From: Halorubellus sp. JP-L1
Lineage (GTDB): Archaea; Halobacteriota; Halobacteria; Halobacteriales; Natrialbaceae
Assembly: GCF_011440375.1 (NCBI RefSeq)
Contig: NZ_JAAOIR010000005.1
Location: forward strand, 124,001-188,000
DNA length: 64,000 nucleotides
Reading direction: 5' to 3'
The translations under genes were made by a program, and so were the position numbers. Of the stretch, positions 44,355 through 53,579 are shown piece by piece. The notes below the pieces were generated by a model. The model searched no databases, was not told the DNA's origin, and worked only from the letters and a program-made list of their open reading frames with translations. How positions within the stretch are numbered: the stretch's first letter is position 1; each line of letters begins with the position of its first letter.

Positions 44355-45362
44355 ATGAGCAAGCAAGCACAACAAGCTGACACGGAGAACCTGACCCTCG
44401 TGCAGGCGGTGCGGGACGGCCTGCAGAGCGAGATGCGCAACGACGACGACGTCCTCGTGATGGGCGAGGACGTCGGGAAGAACGGTGGCGTGTTCCGCGC
44501 GACCGACGGCCTCTACGAGGAGTTCGGCGAGGACCGCGTCATCGACACGCCGCTGGCCGAGGCCGGCATCATCGGGACCGCGATCGGGATGGCGGCGTAC
44601 GGTCTGAAGCCGGTCCCCGAGATCCAGTTCCTCGGGTTCATCTATCCGGCGTTCGACCAGATCGTGAGTCACGCCGCGCGCCTCCGCACGCGCTCTCGCG
44701 GTCGGTTCGAGTGCCCGATGGTCATCCGCGCGCCGTACGGCGGCGGCATCCGTGCGCCCGAGCATCACTCCGAGTCGACGGAGGCGATGTTCGCGCACCA
44801 GCCCGGCCTCAAAGTCCAGATTCCCTCGACGCCGTACGACGCGAAGGGGATGCTCATCGCGGCGATCCGCGACCCGGACCCGGTCGTGTTCCTCGAGCCG
44901 AAGCTCATCTACCGCGCGTTCCGCGAGGAAGTCCCCGACGACGACTACGAGGTCCCGCTGGGCGAGGCCGCGGTCCGCCGCGAGGGCTCGGACATCTCGG
45001 TATTCACGTGGGGTGCGATGACGCGCCCGACGATGGAGGCCGCCGAAGAGCTCGCGGAGGAGGACGGCATCGACGCGGAGGTCGTCGACCTGCGGTCGAT
45101 GTCGCCGCTTCCCAAGGACGCGATCGTCGAGTCGTTCAAGAAGACGGGTCGTGCGGCGGTCGTCCACGAGGCCCCGAAGTCTGGTGGTCTCGGCGGCGAG
45201 ATCGCGACGATCATCCAGGAGGAGGCCTTGATGTACCAGGAGGCGCCCGTCGAGCGCATCACGGGCTTCGACACGCCGTTCCCGCTGTACGCGCTCGAGG
45301 ACTACTACCTCCCGGAGCCGGCTCGCATCAAGAAGGGCATCCGCGACGCGGTGGACTTCTAA
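44355..45362 (+). CDS. pdhB: 2-oxoacid (pyruvate) dehydrogenase E1 beta subunit
   Basis: This 335-residue subunit completes the E1 alpha2-beta2 heterotetramer. The conserved N-terminal pattern VMGEDVGKNGGVFRAT and DTPLAEAGIIGTAIGMA line the thiamine site, and the C-terminal transketolase-like domain starts near GSDISVFTWG. Its start follows the E1alpha stop by 1 base and its stop precedes the E2 start by 1 base, so the three proteins should be made in coupled amounts. Confidence 0.95.
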   Translation: MSKQAQQADTENLTLVQAVRDGLQSEMRNDDDVLVMGEDVGKNGGVFRATDGLYEEFGEDRVIDTPLAEAGIIGTAIGMAAYGLKPVPEIQFLGFIYPAFDQIVSHAARLRTRSRGRFECPMVIRAPYGGGIRAPEHHSESTEAMFAHQPGLKVQIPSTPYDAKGMLIAAIRDPDPVVFLEPKLIYRAFREEVPDDDYEVPLGEAAVRREGSDISVFTWGAMTRPTMEAAEELAEEDGIDAEVVDLRSMSPLPKDAIVESFKKTGRAAVVHEAPKSGGLGGEIATIIQEEALMYQEAPVERITGFDTPFPLYALEDYYLPEPARIKKGIRDAVDF

Positions 45363-45363
45363 C

Positions 45364-46971
45364 ATGCCACAGGAATTCAAACTCCCGGACGTCGGCGAAG
45401 GCGTCGCCGAGGGCGAACTCGTCGAGTGGCTCGTCGAGCCCGGCGACACCGTCTCCGAGGACCAAGCTGTGGCGAAGGTCGAGACTGACAAGGCGCTCGT
45501 CGACGTCCCCTCGCCGTACAACGGGACCGTGAAGGAACTGCTCGCCGAGGAGGGCGAGATGGTGCCCGTCGGCGACGTCATCATGGTGTACAACGTCGAG
45601 GGCGAGGACGACCTCGAGGACACGTCCTCGAGCGCGGACGCCGATGCCGGCTCGCAGGACGCGACCGCGGAGCCGCCGGACGGCGGCGAGGCGGCGGCCG
45701 GCGAGACTGGAGCAGTCGATTCCGACGACGCCGAGGAAGTGTCGACGTCGGAGGGGCGCGTGTTCGCGCCGCCGAGCGCGCGCAAGCTCGCTCGCGAACT
45801 CGGCGTCGACATCGGCGCGGTCGAGGGCACGGGCCCGAGCGGTCGCGTGACGGACGCGGACGTCCAGGCGCACGCCGAGAGCGGCGACGACGCTCCCGAG
45901 GGCGGCGAGCCCGCGAGCGCCGAGGCCGACCAGAGCGCGGACGAGGTCGCGAGCGCCGGCGATGCCGGGTCGGCCGGTGGAAGCGCGCAGGCAGCGTCCA
46001 CGCAGACGACGCAGTCCGCGCCGTCGCCGAGCGGCGTCGAGGCCGCTGGTCGCGAGAAGACGCTCGCGGCGCCGGCGACGCGGAAGCTCGCCGAGGAGGA
46101 GGGCGTCGACATCGACGACGTCCCGACCGACGAGACCCGCGACGGCGAGGCGTTCGTCACGCCCGAAGCCGTCACGGAGTATTCGCAGGCGACCCAGGAG
46201 GCCCAGGCGGCCGACGCCGGCGCGATGGCAGCCGGCGAGTCGATGGGTGCGGAGGGCCAGCGCGAGACCCGTGAGCCGTACAAGGGCGTGCGGAAGACGA
46301 TCGGGGACGCGATGGCGAACTCGAAGTACACCGCGCCCCACGTCACGCACCACGACGAGGTCGACGTCACCGCGCTCGTCGAGACCCGCGACCGCCTCAA
46401 GGGCGAGGCCGAGGAGCGCGGCATCCGCCTGACGTACATGCCGTTCGTGATGAAGGCCTGCGTCGCCGCGCTCAAGGAACACCCCCAGCTGAACGTCTCG
46501 CTCGACGAGGCGAACGAGGAGATCGTCAAGAAGCACTACTACAACATCGGCGTCGCGACGGCCACGGACGCCGGTCTGATGGTGCCGGTCGTCGACGACG
46601 TCGACCACAAGGGCCTGCTCCAGCTCTCCTCGGAGATGAACGAGAAGGTCCAGAAGGCCCGCGATCGCACGATCGGCGTCGAGGAGATGCGCGGCGGGAC
46701 GTTCACGATCACGAACGTCGGCGGGATCGGCGGCGAGTACGCCACGCCGATCATCAACCACCCCGAGAGCGCGATCCTCGCGCTCGGCGAGATCAAGAAG
46801 AAGCCGCGCGTGGTGACGGACGAGAACGGCGAGGACTCGATCGAGCCGCGGCACGTCCTCACGCTCTCGCTGTCGATCGACCACCGCATCATCGACGGCG
46901 CCGACGCCGCGCACTTCACGAACGAGGTCAAGAAGTACCTCCAGAACCCCGAACTGCTCCTTCTGGAGTAG
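45364..46971 (+). CDS. pdhC: Dihydrolipoamide acyltransferase E2
   Basis: This 535-residue core subunit has one lipoyl domain (about 1-80) with lipoylated K43 in VETDKALVDVP. Two segments like the peripheral-subunit-binding domain follow (about 132-170, FAPPSARKLARELGVDI; about 232-272, LAAPATRKLAEEEGVDI), joined by acidic, Ala-rich linkers. The catalytic acyltransferase domain (about 295-535) ends with the HxxxDG motif DHRIIDGADAAHF. Presence of two binding segments is unusual. It transfers the acyl group to CoA. It is the third gene of the coupled operon. Confidence 0.95.
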   Translation: MPQEFKLPDVGEGVAEGELVEWLVEPGDTVSEDQAVAKVETDKALVDVPSPYNGTVKELLAEEGEMVPVGDVIMVYNVEGEDDLEDTSSSADADAGSQDATAEPPDGGEAAAGETGAVDSDDAEEVSTSEGRVFAPPSARKLARELGVDIGAVEGTGPSGRVTDADVQAHAESGDDAPEGGEPASAEADQSADEVASAGDAGSAGGSAQAASTQTTQSAPSPSGVEAAGREKTLAAPATRKLAEEEGVDIDDVPTDETRDGEAFVTPEAVTEYSQATQEAQAADAGAMAAGESMGAEGQRETREPYKGVRKTIGDAMANSKYTAPHVTHHDEVDVTALVETRDRLKGEAEERGIRLTYMPFVMKACVAALKEHPQLNVSLDEANEEIVKKHYYNIGVATATDAGLMVPVVDDVDHKGLLQLSSEMNEKVQKARDRTIGVEEMRGGTFTITNVGGIGGEYATPIINHPESAILALGEIKKKPRVVTDENGEDSIEPRHVLTLSLSIDHRIIDGADAAHFTNEVKKYLQNPELLLLE

Positions 46972-47104
46972 TCGCACCGAGCTTTTTGCGTTCGCTCTCC
47001 TCTCGCGGCCTCGCCGTCGTCTGCCCGTGCTCTCGTTTCAGACAGCCGCGGAGCTGCGACGCTCGTCTCCCCCGCAGCCGGAAGAAGCCGGCGCGGGCGC
47101 CGGG

Positions 47105-47632
47105 TCAGAACTGCGTGGACTGGTCGGCGTCCGACCCCCAACTGGTGTCCGTTGAGTGTTCGGGCTCGGCACCGCTCGCCTTCTCGACGACGATTGTACT
47201 CGCGAGCACGTCGAAGATCCGCTGGGTCTTGTCGCTCAACGCCATGGTGAGGAGTGCGGCGAAGACGCTGAAGATGCCGAGGTTGAAGACCGCCGGGATG
47301 TTCCGGACGATCGTCTGCCCGAAGCTCGCCGCGTCCCCGGACTCGTCGACGACCTTGATGCCCATCAGGCGCTTGCCGACGGTCTGGCCGTCCCAGTAGT
47401 ACTCGAGGCCGGCGTTGTAGAAGAACATCGCGGCGAACGCGACCAGGAGGCCGAAGAGCCCGATGCCGCTGGCGACGCTCTCGCTCGCCTCGGCCGCGGC
47501 GCCGGCGACCCCTGTGAGACCGATGAGGAGGCCGAACGCGAGGACGACCTGGATGATTCCGTCCACGATCTGTGCCACGATTCGCTCCCCGAAGACGTCA
47601 ACGTTCAGACGTGCTTCCTGACTGGTTGCCAT
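47105..47632 (-). CDS. RDD family membrane protein
   Basis: This 175-residue protein has the RDD-family pattern: R near the first helix (VFGERIVAQIVDGIIQVV) and a central DGQTVGKRLMGIKVVDESGD. It has about three transmembrane helices (17-40, 50-78 and 115-135). Transport or ion-stress roles are proposed for the family, without certainty. It sits between the E1-E2 operon and lpdA but reads the other way, so it is probably not part of the complex. Confidence 0.88.
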   Translation of the reverse strand: MATSQEARLNVDVFGERIVAQIVDGIIQVVLAFGLLIGLTGVAGAAAEASESVASGIGLFGLLVAFAAMFFYNAGLEYYWDGQTVGKRLMGIKVVDESGDAASFGQTIVRNIPAVFNLGIFSVFAALLTMALSDKTQRIFDVLASTIVVEKASGAEPEHSTDTSWGSDADQSTQF

Positions 47633-47639
47633 CGTTTCA

Positions 47640-47668
47640 ATATCATAACTGTTCGATATAATTATTTC
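47640..47668 (-). promoter_or_regulatory. Promoter of RDD gene with inverted repeat
   Basis: ATATC (47640-47644) and GATAT (47655-47659) form an inverted repeat with a 10-base spacer. The right arm runs into TATAATTATTT, a strong TATA element 25-30 bp before the minus-strand ATG. A repressor bound here could block transcription. Confidence 0.5.
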
Positions 47669-47752
47669 GTTCCGGCACAGAAACGGTCGCGGGGCGCTCC
47701 TGCTCCTGCTGGACCGACGACCGCGAGGGCTCGCAGTGCCGATTCCTGCGGG

Positions 47753-47759
47753 TTTTTAT
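47753..47759 (+). promoter_or_regulatory. TATA box of lpdA
   Basis: TTTTTAT lies 24-30 bp before the lpdA ATG at 47783, so transcription should begin at or very near the start codon (leaderless mRNA). It shows that E3 has its own promoter, separate from the E1-E2 operon. Confidence 0.65.
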
Positions 47760-47782
47760 GGCTGCTCGCGGAGTGTATCAGT

Positions 47783-49252
47783 ATGGTCGTCGGAGACGTC
47801 ACAACTGGCACGGACCTCCTCGTAATCGGCGCGGGCCCCGGCGGATACGTCGCCGCCATCCGCGCAGGACAGCTCGGTCTCGACGTCACGCTCGTCGAGA
47901 AGGACGAATACGGTGGCGCGTGCCTGAACCGCGGGTGCATCCCGTCGAAGGCACTCATCACGGCGACGAGTCTCAAGCACGACGCCGCGAACGCCGAAGA
48001 GATGGGTATCCACGCGAACCCCGCCGTGGACATGACCCAGATGATGTCCTGGAAGGACGACGTCGTGGACAACCTCACGGGCGGCGTCGAGAAGCTCTGC
48101 AAGGCCAACGGCGTGAACCTCATCGAGGGCACCGCCGAGTTCTCCGGTGAGAACTCAGTTCGCATCGTTCACGGCGGCGAAGGCCAGGGGAGCGAGAGCC
48201 TGGACTTCGAGCACTGCATCGTCGCCACGGGCTCTCGCCCCATCCAGATTCCGGGGTTCGAGTTCGACGGCGAGCACGTCCTCTCCAGCCAGCACGCGCT
48301 CAGTCTGGACTCGGTCCCGGACGAGCTCGTCGTCGTCGGCGCGGGCTACATCGGGATGGAGCTCGCGACGGTGTACGCGAAACTCGGCACGGACGTCACG
48401 GTCGTCGAGATGCTCGACGACGTCCTGCCGCCGTACGAGGACGACGTCAGTCGGGTCGTCAAGAGCCACGCGAAGGACCTGGGCGTGGAGTTCCACTTCG
48501 GGTACTCCGCGAGCGACTGGGAGGAGACCGCCGACGGCGGCGTCCGCGTCACCGCCGCGCCTGCCGCAGCGGACGGCGGCCAGACTGCGGAGGCGGAAGC
48601 GGAGGACGAGACCTCGGACCTGGAACTGGAGGCTGACAAGGTCCTCGTCGCGGTCGGCCGGCAGCCCGTCACGGACACGCTGAACCTCGAAGCGACGGGT
48701 CTGGAGCCGAACGAGCGCGGGTTCCTGGAGACGGACGATCGCTGTCGCACGGACGTCGAGCACATCATGGCGGTCGGCGACGTCGCCGGCGAGCCGATGC
48801 TCGCGCACAAGGGTAGCAAGGAGGGCCAGATCGCGGCGGAGGTCGTCGCGGGCGAACCCTCCGCAGTGGACTACCAGGCGATGCCCGCCGCGGTGTTCAC
48901 GGAACCCGAGATCGGGACCGTCGGCCTCACGCAGGACGAGGCCGAGGAGGAGGGCTTTGAGCCGGTCGTCGGCAAGTTCCCGTTCCAGGCGAGCGGCCGT
49001 GCGCTCACCACGGCCGAGACCGACGGATTCGTGCGCATCGTCGCCGACGAACCCAGTGGATTCATTCTGGGCGCGCAGATCGTCGGCCCGGAGGCGAGCG
49101 AACTGATCGCGGAACTCGGACTCGCCATCGAGATGGGCGCGACCCTCGAGGACGTCGCGTCGACCGTGCACACGCACCCGACGCTCGCCGAAGCGGTGAT
49201 GGAGGCCGCGGAGAACGCGCTCGGGCACGCCATCCACACGCTGAACCGCTAG
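47783..49252 (+). CDS. lpdA: Dihydrolipoamide dehydrogenase E3
   Basis: This 489-residue FAD enzyme reoxidises the E2 dihydrolipoyl group with NAD+. It has the FAD motif GAGPGGYVAAIRAGQ, the redox disulfide in GGACLNRGCIPSK, the NAD motif GAGYIGMELA and the C-terminal catalytic His-Glu in VHTHPTLAEAV. A short Ala/Glu-rich insertion (AAPAAADGGQTAEAEAED, about 255-275) lies in the NAD domain. The ATG at 47783 fits the leaderless promoter. It completes the complex with the operon upstream and could also serve the glycine cleavage system. Confidence 0.96.
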   Translation: MVVGDVTTGTDLLVIGAGPGGYVAAIRAGQLGLDVTLVEKDEYGGACLNRGCIPSKALITATSLKHDAANAEEMGIHANPAVDMTQMMSWKDDVVDNLTGGVEKLCKANGVNLIEGTAEFSGENSVRIVHGGEGQGSESLDFEHCIVATGSRPIQIPGFEFDGEHVLSSQHALSLDSVPDELVVVGAGYIGMELATVYAKLGTDVTVVEMLDDVLPPYEDDVSRVVKSHAKDLGVEFHFGYSASDWEETADGGVRVTAAPAAADGGQTAEAEAEDETSDLELEADKVLVAVGRQPVTDTLNLEATGLEPNERGFLETDDRCRTDVEHIMAVGDVAGEPMLAHKGSKEGQIAAEVVAGEPSAVDYQAMPAAVFTEPEIGTVGLTQDEAEEEGFEPVVGKFPFQASGRALTTAETDGFVRIVADEPSGFILGAQIVGPEASELIAELGLAIEMGATLEDVASTVHTHPTLAEAVMEAAENALGHAIHTLNR

Positions 49253-49377
49253 ACGCGGCCACGACGGTCGGACGTCCCGGTACGACGGACGCGGCGGTGG
49301 GGCCGTCACTCGCATGCTCCTCGCTTATTCTCGCGGCACTCCTAGGCTTGTCTCACCGAGGATGAGAGGGAGGACTC

Positions 49378-51273
49378 GTGGCGGCGACTGAACTGTTCGC
49401 AGCGATTGCGCTCGTCATCAGCGTCGCGATCGCCGCGGAGCTCCTCGGTGCGCGCTTCGCGGTCCCGAACTTCCTTTTCTTCACGATTGCGGGCGTCCTC
49501 ATCGGCCCGCCGGTTCTGGGGCTCGTCCACCACGAGGTGTTCGGCGACGGGCTGGCGGTCGTCGTCGGCATGGGCGTGGCGATCATCATCTTCCACTCGG
49601 GGTCGAGCCTCAGCCTGGAAGCGATCCGGGACGCGCCGCGGATGGCGTACCTCCTCGCGACCGTCGGAACGATGGTGACGTTCCTCGGGACGGCGGCGAT
49701 CACGTACGTCGCGATGGACGTTCCGACGGGCATCGCGCTCCTCATCGGCGCGCTCCTCGTCCCCACCGGGACGACCGTCATCGAGCCGCTGCTGGCGGTC
49801 GTGCCGCTCCCCGAGCGCCTCGAGTACACGCTGGAGTTGGAGGCGCTCGCCACCGAGGTGACGGCGGGCATTCTGGCGGTCGCGGTGTTCTACGCCGTGA
49901 CGCTCACGCGGACCAACCCGGAGCAGTTCGCGTTCGTGTTCGGGTGGCATCTCCTCTCGGGCGTCCTCGTCGGCGCGGCGGTCGCGGCCGTGGTCTGGGT
50001 GCTGTTCAAGAAAGCCCGGCACGCTCCGGACCGGGCGCCCGTGCACGCCAGCCAGCTCTACCTCGCGACCGCCGTGGTGGCGTTCTCGGTCGCGGAGAAC
50101 GTCGCACGTGAGGCGGGCGTCGCGGCGGTTGCGACCGCTGGACTGCTCTTGGGGAACGCCGACCTCCCCTACCAGGAGCGAATCTCGGAGTTCGAGGAGG
50201 AGTTCATGACGTTCGTCCTCGCGTTCACGTTCGTCGTGCTCGCGGCGTTCGTCGAACCGGAGTGGCTGCGGACGGTCGGGGTGAACGGCCTGCTCGTTGC
50301 GGTCGGCGTCGTCGTCCTCGTCCGTCCGACCGCAGTCTTCCTCGCGAGCCTCGGATCGGTGCTCCCCTGGCGGGAGCGACTGTTCCTCGGGAGCGTGAGT
50401 CCACGCGGCATCATCCCGGCAGGCCTGGCTGTGTTGTTCGCCGTCCAGCTACAGGGCGAGAACCCGGGCGCGGCGGCGAACATCACCGGGACCGTGCTGA
50501 TGACGATCCTCGTCACGTCCCTGATCGAGGGGCTCTTCGCGCCGCGGATCGCCAGCCGGCTCGGGCTGTTCACGGATACCGTCGTGGTCGTCGGCGCCGG
50601 TCGGACCGGGCTGGCGCTGGCCGAGCGATACGAGAAACAGGACCTGCGCGTGCACGTCGTGGAAGCCGACCGCGAGCTCGTCGAGACCGCGAGAACCGCC
50701 GGATTCGAGGTATACGAGGGCGACGGCACGGACGGTGCCGCGCTCCGTCGAGCCGGCGTGACCCGGGCGCGCCGGGTCGTCGCCGCGACGGACGACGACG
50801 AGACCAACGTCGACGTCGCTCGTCTCGCCACGGAGGAGTTCGACGTCGATACGGTCCTCGCCCGTCTCAACCGCACGGATAACCGCTCGATGTACGAGGC
50901 GTCCGACGTCGAACTGCTCACGGGCTCGCAGCTCGAACTCTGGTCGCTCGACCAGGTCGTGGACCAGTCCGCGCCGGACTGGCTCGTCTCGCTGACGCGG
51001 ACCGGTGGCGTCCGGACGGTCTCACTGACGCGTGCCGGCGTCGACACCGTCGCGGAACTGGATCGGCTGGCGGCCGAGCGGTCGTTCGTCGTGGCGCTCG
51101 CTCGAGACGCGGAGACGTGGATTCCGGCCGCGGACGACGCCGTGAACCTCGGCGACCGGGTGACGGTCCTCGGGCGCTCCAGCGCCGTCGAGGAGACGAC
51201 GGCGCGCCTCACGCACGACGTCGACGACGACCGCTTCGACGCGAACGCCGCGTTCGACGACTCTGCGTCGTGA
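49378..51273 (+). CDS. Cation:proton antiporter with TrkA-N/TrkA-C domains
   Basis: This 631-residue protein joins an Na+/H+-exchanger (CPA) membrane domain (about 1-395, ~12 helices) to a cytoplasmic TrkA-type part. The NAD-binding motif VVVVGAGRTGLALAERYEKQ starts near residue 401, and a RCK_C-like tail (about 545-600, ending VNLGDRVTVLGR) follows. Fusion to RCK domains suggests gating by NAD(H) or nucleotides. In salt-in haloarchaea it would export Na+ or K+. The start is GTG at 49378, the first codon after an upstream stop; no ATG fits. Confidence 0.9.
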   Translation: MAATELFAAIALVISVAIAAELLGARFAVPNFLFFTIAGVLIGPPVLGLVHHEVFGDGLAVVVGMGVAIIIFHSGSSLSLEAIRDAPRMAYLLATVGTMVTFLGTAAITYVAMDVPTGIALLIGALLVPTGTTVIEPLLAVVPLPERLEYTLELEALATEVTAGILAVAVFYAVTLTRTNPEQFAFVFGWHLLSGVLVGAAVAAVVWVLFKKARHAPDRAPVHASQLYLATAVVAFSVAENVAREAGVAAVATAGLLLGNADLPYQERISEFEEEFMTFVLAFTFVVLAAFVEPEWLRTVGVNGLLVAVGVVVLVRPTAVFLASLGSVLPWRERLFLGSVSPRGIIPAGLAVLFAVQLQGENPGAAANITGTVLMTILVTSLIEGLFAPRIASRLGLFTDTVVVVGAGRTGLALAERYEKQDLRVHVVEADRELVETARTAGFEVYEGDGTDGAALRRAGVTRARRVVAATDDDETNVDVARLATEEFDVDTVLARLNRTDNRSMYEASDVELLTGSQLELWSLDQVVDQSAPDWLVSLTRTGGVRTVSLTRAGVDTVAELDRLAAERSFVVALARDAETWIPAADDAVNLGDRVTVLGRSSAVEETTARLTHDVDDDRFDANAAFDDSAS

Positions 51274-51307
51274 GGCCGAGTCTGGATGCGAGCGAGTCGG
51301 CCTGCGG

Positions 51308-51646
51308 TCAGTCCCGCCAGTCGGGGTCGTCTCGTGGCGGACTGAAGACGTCGAGGCCGACGGCGGGGACGTCGCCGCGGTTCCGGGCACCGTGGGGTTC
51401 GTCGCCGGGGATGACGAACGAGTCGCCGGCCTCGACCGTGACGGTCTCGCCGTCGACCTCGAAGTCGAGCGCGCCCGACAGCACGTAGCCGACCTGCTCG
51501 TGGGGGTGACTGTGTTCTGGAACGCTCGCGCCGGGGTCGATGTCGAAGTGCTGGACGTTCGCCTCGCTGCCGCCCGCGAGGAGCGTCAGGGACACGCCGT
51601 CGACCGCTTCGGTGCTCTCGACCGTGGATTCTGGGACGACCTCCAT
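51308..51646 (-). CDS. Cupin domain protein
   Basis: This 112-residue single-domain cupin has motif 1 PEHSHPHEQVGYVLSG (two His plus Glu ligands) and motif 2 GDSFVIPGDEPHGARN (final His), so the metal site is complete. Such proteins are dioxygenases, isomerases or sensors; the substrate is not evident. The ATG at 51646 is preferred; an upstream in-frame start would add 13 charged residues. Confidence 0.86.
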   Translation of the reverse strand: MEVVPESTVESTEAVDGVSLTLLAGGSEANVQHFDIDPGASVPEHSHPHEQVGYVLSGALDFEVDGETVTVEAGDSFVIPGDEPHGARNRGDVPAVGLDVFSPPRDDPDWRD

Positions 51647-51739
51647 GCGTTCGCGTTCGGTCGCGCGCTCGTTAACCCTTCCCACGGGTCCGTGTCGGGT
51701 CTGGATGCGTTCAGTCGATCGCGGCGCTCTCGCGTCGGC

Positions 51740-52036
51740 TCAGGTGGCGAAGACGACGTCGGGGGCGACGAAGACGGCGACGACGAGCGCGAGGAGGACG
51801 CCGATGCCCGCGAGTCGGAGGACGGCAGCCAGGTACCGCGGGGATTCGGGGAGGAGTTCGGCGACGCCACTCGTACCCATACCGATCGCCAGCCCGAGCG
51901 TGAACGGAGTCCGATGCTGGTGAACTAGCGCATAGTACGCGTAGATCGCGACGAAGACGACCGCGCTAAGCACGGAGACGCGGGCGGCGTCCCAGCCGCG
52001 GGGTGGACCGACGAGCCGTTCCGGGTGGAACTCCAT
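51740..52036 (-). CDS. Small membrane protein
   Basis: This 98-residue protein has three hydrophobic segments (about 20-38, 47-60 and 72-93). A basic/acidic N-terminus (MEFHPERLVGPPRGWDAAR) precedes them. No family is recognised. It lies upstream of the cupin gene on the same strand (93 bp), so it could be cotranscribed. A GTG 15 bases upstream is an alternative start. Confidence 0.6.
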   Translation of the reverse strand: MEFHPERLVGPPRGWDAARVSVLSAVVFVAIYAYYALVHQHRTPFTLGLAIGMGTSGVAELLPESPRYLAAVLRLAGIGVLLALVVAVFVAPDVVFAT

Positions 52037-52179
52037 CGCTCCAGATGACACTTCCCAGACACAAATAGCGGTCGATAGGTCGAGGCAGCGGCCGGTCGCT
52101 GGTCGCCGGTCGTCGGCCGCTGGCGGCGAACGCTGTCGCCCCCGACGGTCTTTTCTCGCACCGGGCGGTATCGGGTCGT

Positions 52180-53031
52180 ATGTCGACCGTTACGCTCGGG
52201 CCGTCGGGGACGTACTCGCATCGGGCTGCACGCGCCGTCAGCGACGGCGAGGTGTCGTTCCGCGAATCGGTGACGAGCATCGTGGAGGCCGTCGCGTCGG
52301 GCGCGGCCGACCGCGGCGTGGTCCCGATCGAGAACTCCATCGAGGGGTCGGTGACGGAGACGCTGGACGCGCTCGCCGAGTACGACGTCGCGGTCACACA
52401 GGAAGTGGTGACGCCGATCAAGCACGCGCTGCTCGCGCAGGGCGAGGGGTTCGACGTGGTGGCGAGTCACCCGCAGGCGCTCGCGCAGTGCCGCGAGTAC
52501 CTCGACGAGCAGTACCCGGGCGTCGAGCGGGAGGCGGTCGCGTCGACCGCGGCGGGCGTGGAGCGCGCTCGCAACGACCCCGCGGTGGCCGCGATCGCGC
52601 ATCCCGGCAATGCCGACGAAACCGACTCCAGCGAGAACGCGGCGGGGGAACCCGGGGCGGGGGCGCTGCGCGTACTCGCCGAGGACGTCCAGGACCGGAC
52701 GTCGAACGCGACGCGGTTCTTCGTCATCGCACGCCCGGAGGCGCGCAGCGAGGCGGGCGGGAAGTCGACGTTCGTCGTCTACCCGAACGCGAACTACCCG
52801 GGACTCCTGCTCGAACTCCTGGAGCCGTTCGCGGACCGCGACGTCAACCTGACGCGCGTCGAGTCCCGGCCGAGCGGCGAGCGCCTCGGCGACTACTGCT
52901 TCCACGTCGACGTGGAGGCCGGCCTGTACGAGGACCGCACGCAGGCCGCGCTCGATGTCGTCCGCGACCTCTGCGAGAACGGCTGGGTGCGCGAACTCGG
53001 GTCGTACGACGTCCGCACCGTCGTCTCGTGA
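52180..53031 (+). CDS. pheA: Prephenate dehydratase
   Basis: This 283-residue enzyme turns prephenate into phenylpyruvate in phenylalanine synthesis. The catalytic domain starts TVTLGPSGTYSH and has the PIENSIEGSV motif and the TRF motif in SNATRFFVIAR. The C-terminal ACT domain carries the phenylalanine-feedback motif ESRPSGERLGDYCFHVD. An acidic insertion (DETDSSENAAGEPGAG) lies in the middle. It stands alone as a monofunctional enzyme without chorismate mutase. Confidence 0.95.
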   Translation: MSTVTLGPSGTYSHRAARAVSDGEVSFRESVTSIVEAVASGAADRGVVPIENSIEGSVTETLDALAEYDVAVTQEVVTPIKHALLAQGEGFDVVASHPQALAQCREYLDEQYPGVEREAVASTAAGVERARNDPAVAAIAHPGNADETDSSENAAGEPGAGALRVLAEDVQDRTSNATRFFVIARPEARSEAGGKSTFVVYPNANYPGLLLELLEPFADRDVNLTRVESRPSGERLGDYCFHVDVEAGLYEDRTQAALDVVRDLCENGWVRELGSYDVRTVVS

Positions 53032-53165
53032 GGGCGCGAGCGACGGCGACGCGACCGCAGCCGTCGCCGTCGTCGCAGTCGCCGCCGTCCTCGCCGTCGA
53101 CCCCACCCGAACCGGCATCTTGGCGGGGAGGTTTTATCACCGCCGACAGCGAAGTGTCCTCTGTC

Positions 53166-53579
53166 ATGCGACGGAATCCCTTCGACGAACTGGAGGACAT
53201 GTTCGACCGGATGAGCCGACAGCTTGACACGGGCGACCTCCCCGAGTTCCGGAGCGTTCCCGTGGACATGCAGGACCACGGCGACGAGTACACGGTCGTC
53301 GCCGACCTCCCCGGGTTCGGCGTCGAGGACATCGACCTGACGTTCGCCGACGGCGACCTCCGCATCGACGCCGCGCGCGAGGAGTCCTCGGAGGAGGCCG
53401 ACGACGAGGCCGGCACGTACGTCCACCGCGAACGCAGCGAGTCCGTCAGCCGTACCGTCCGCGTCCCCGACCCAGTCGTCGAGGACGAGATCACCGCCAG
53501 CTACAACAACGGCACGCTCACGGTCACGCTCCCGAAGCAATCCGAGTCCGTCGAGGGCCACAACATCGACATCAACTAG
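53166..53579 (+). CDS. Hsp20/alpha-crystallin small heat-shock protein
   Basis: This 137-residue chaperone has an N-terminal MRRNPFDELEDMFDRMSRQ, the alpha-crystallin domain (about 28-125) with VVADLPGFGVEDIDL and the closing YNNGTLTVTLPK. A C-terminal IxI-like motif (IDI in HNIDIN) docks subunits in oligomers. Its upstream region has the AT-rich word TTTTAT about 30 bp before the ATG at 53166. The start agrees with the conserved N-terminus. Confidence 0.92.
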   Translation: MRRNPFDELEDMFDRMSRQLDTGDLPEFRSVPVDMQDHGDEYTVVADLPGFGVEDIDLTFADGDLRIDAAREESSEEADDEAGTYVHRERSESVSRTVRVPDPVVEDEITASYNNGTLTVTLPKQSESVEGHNIDIN

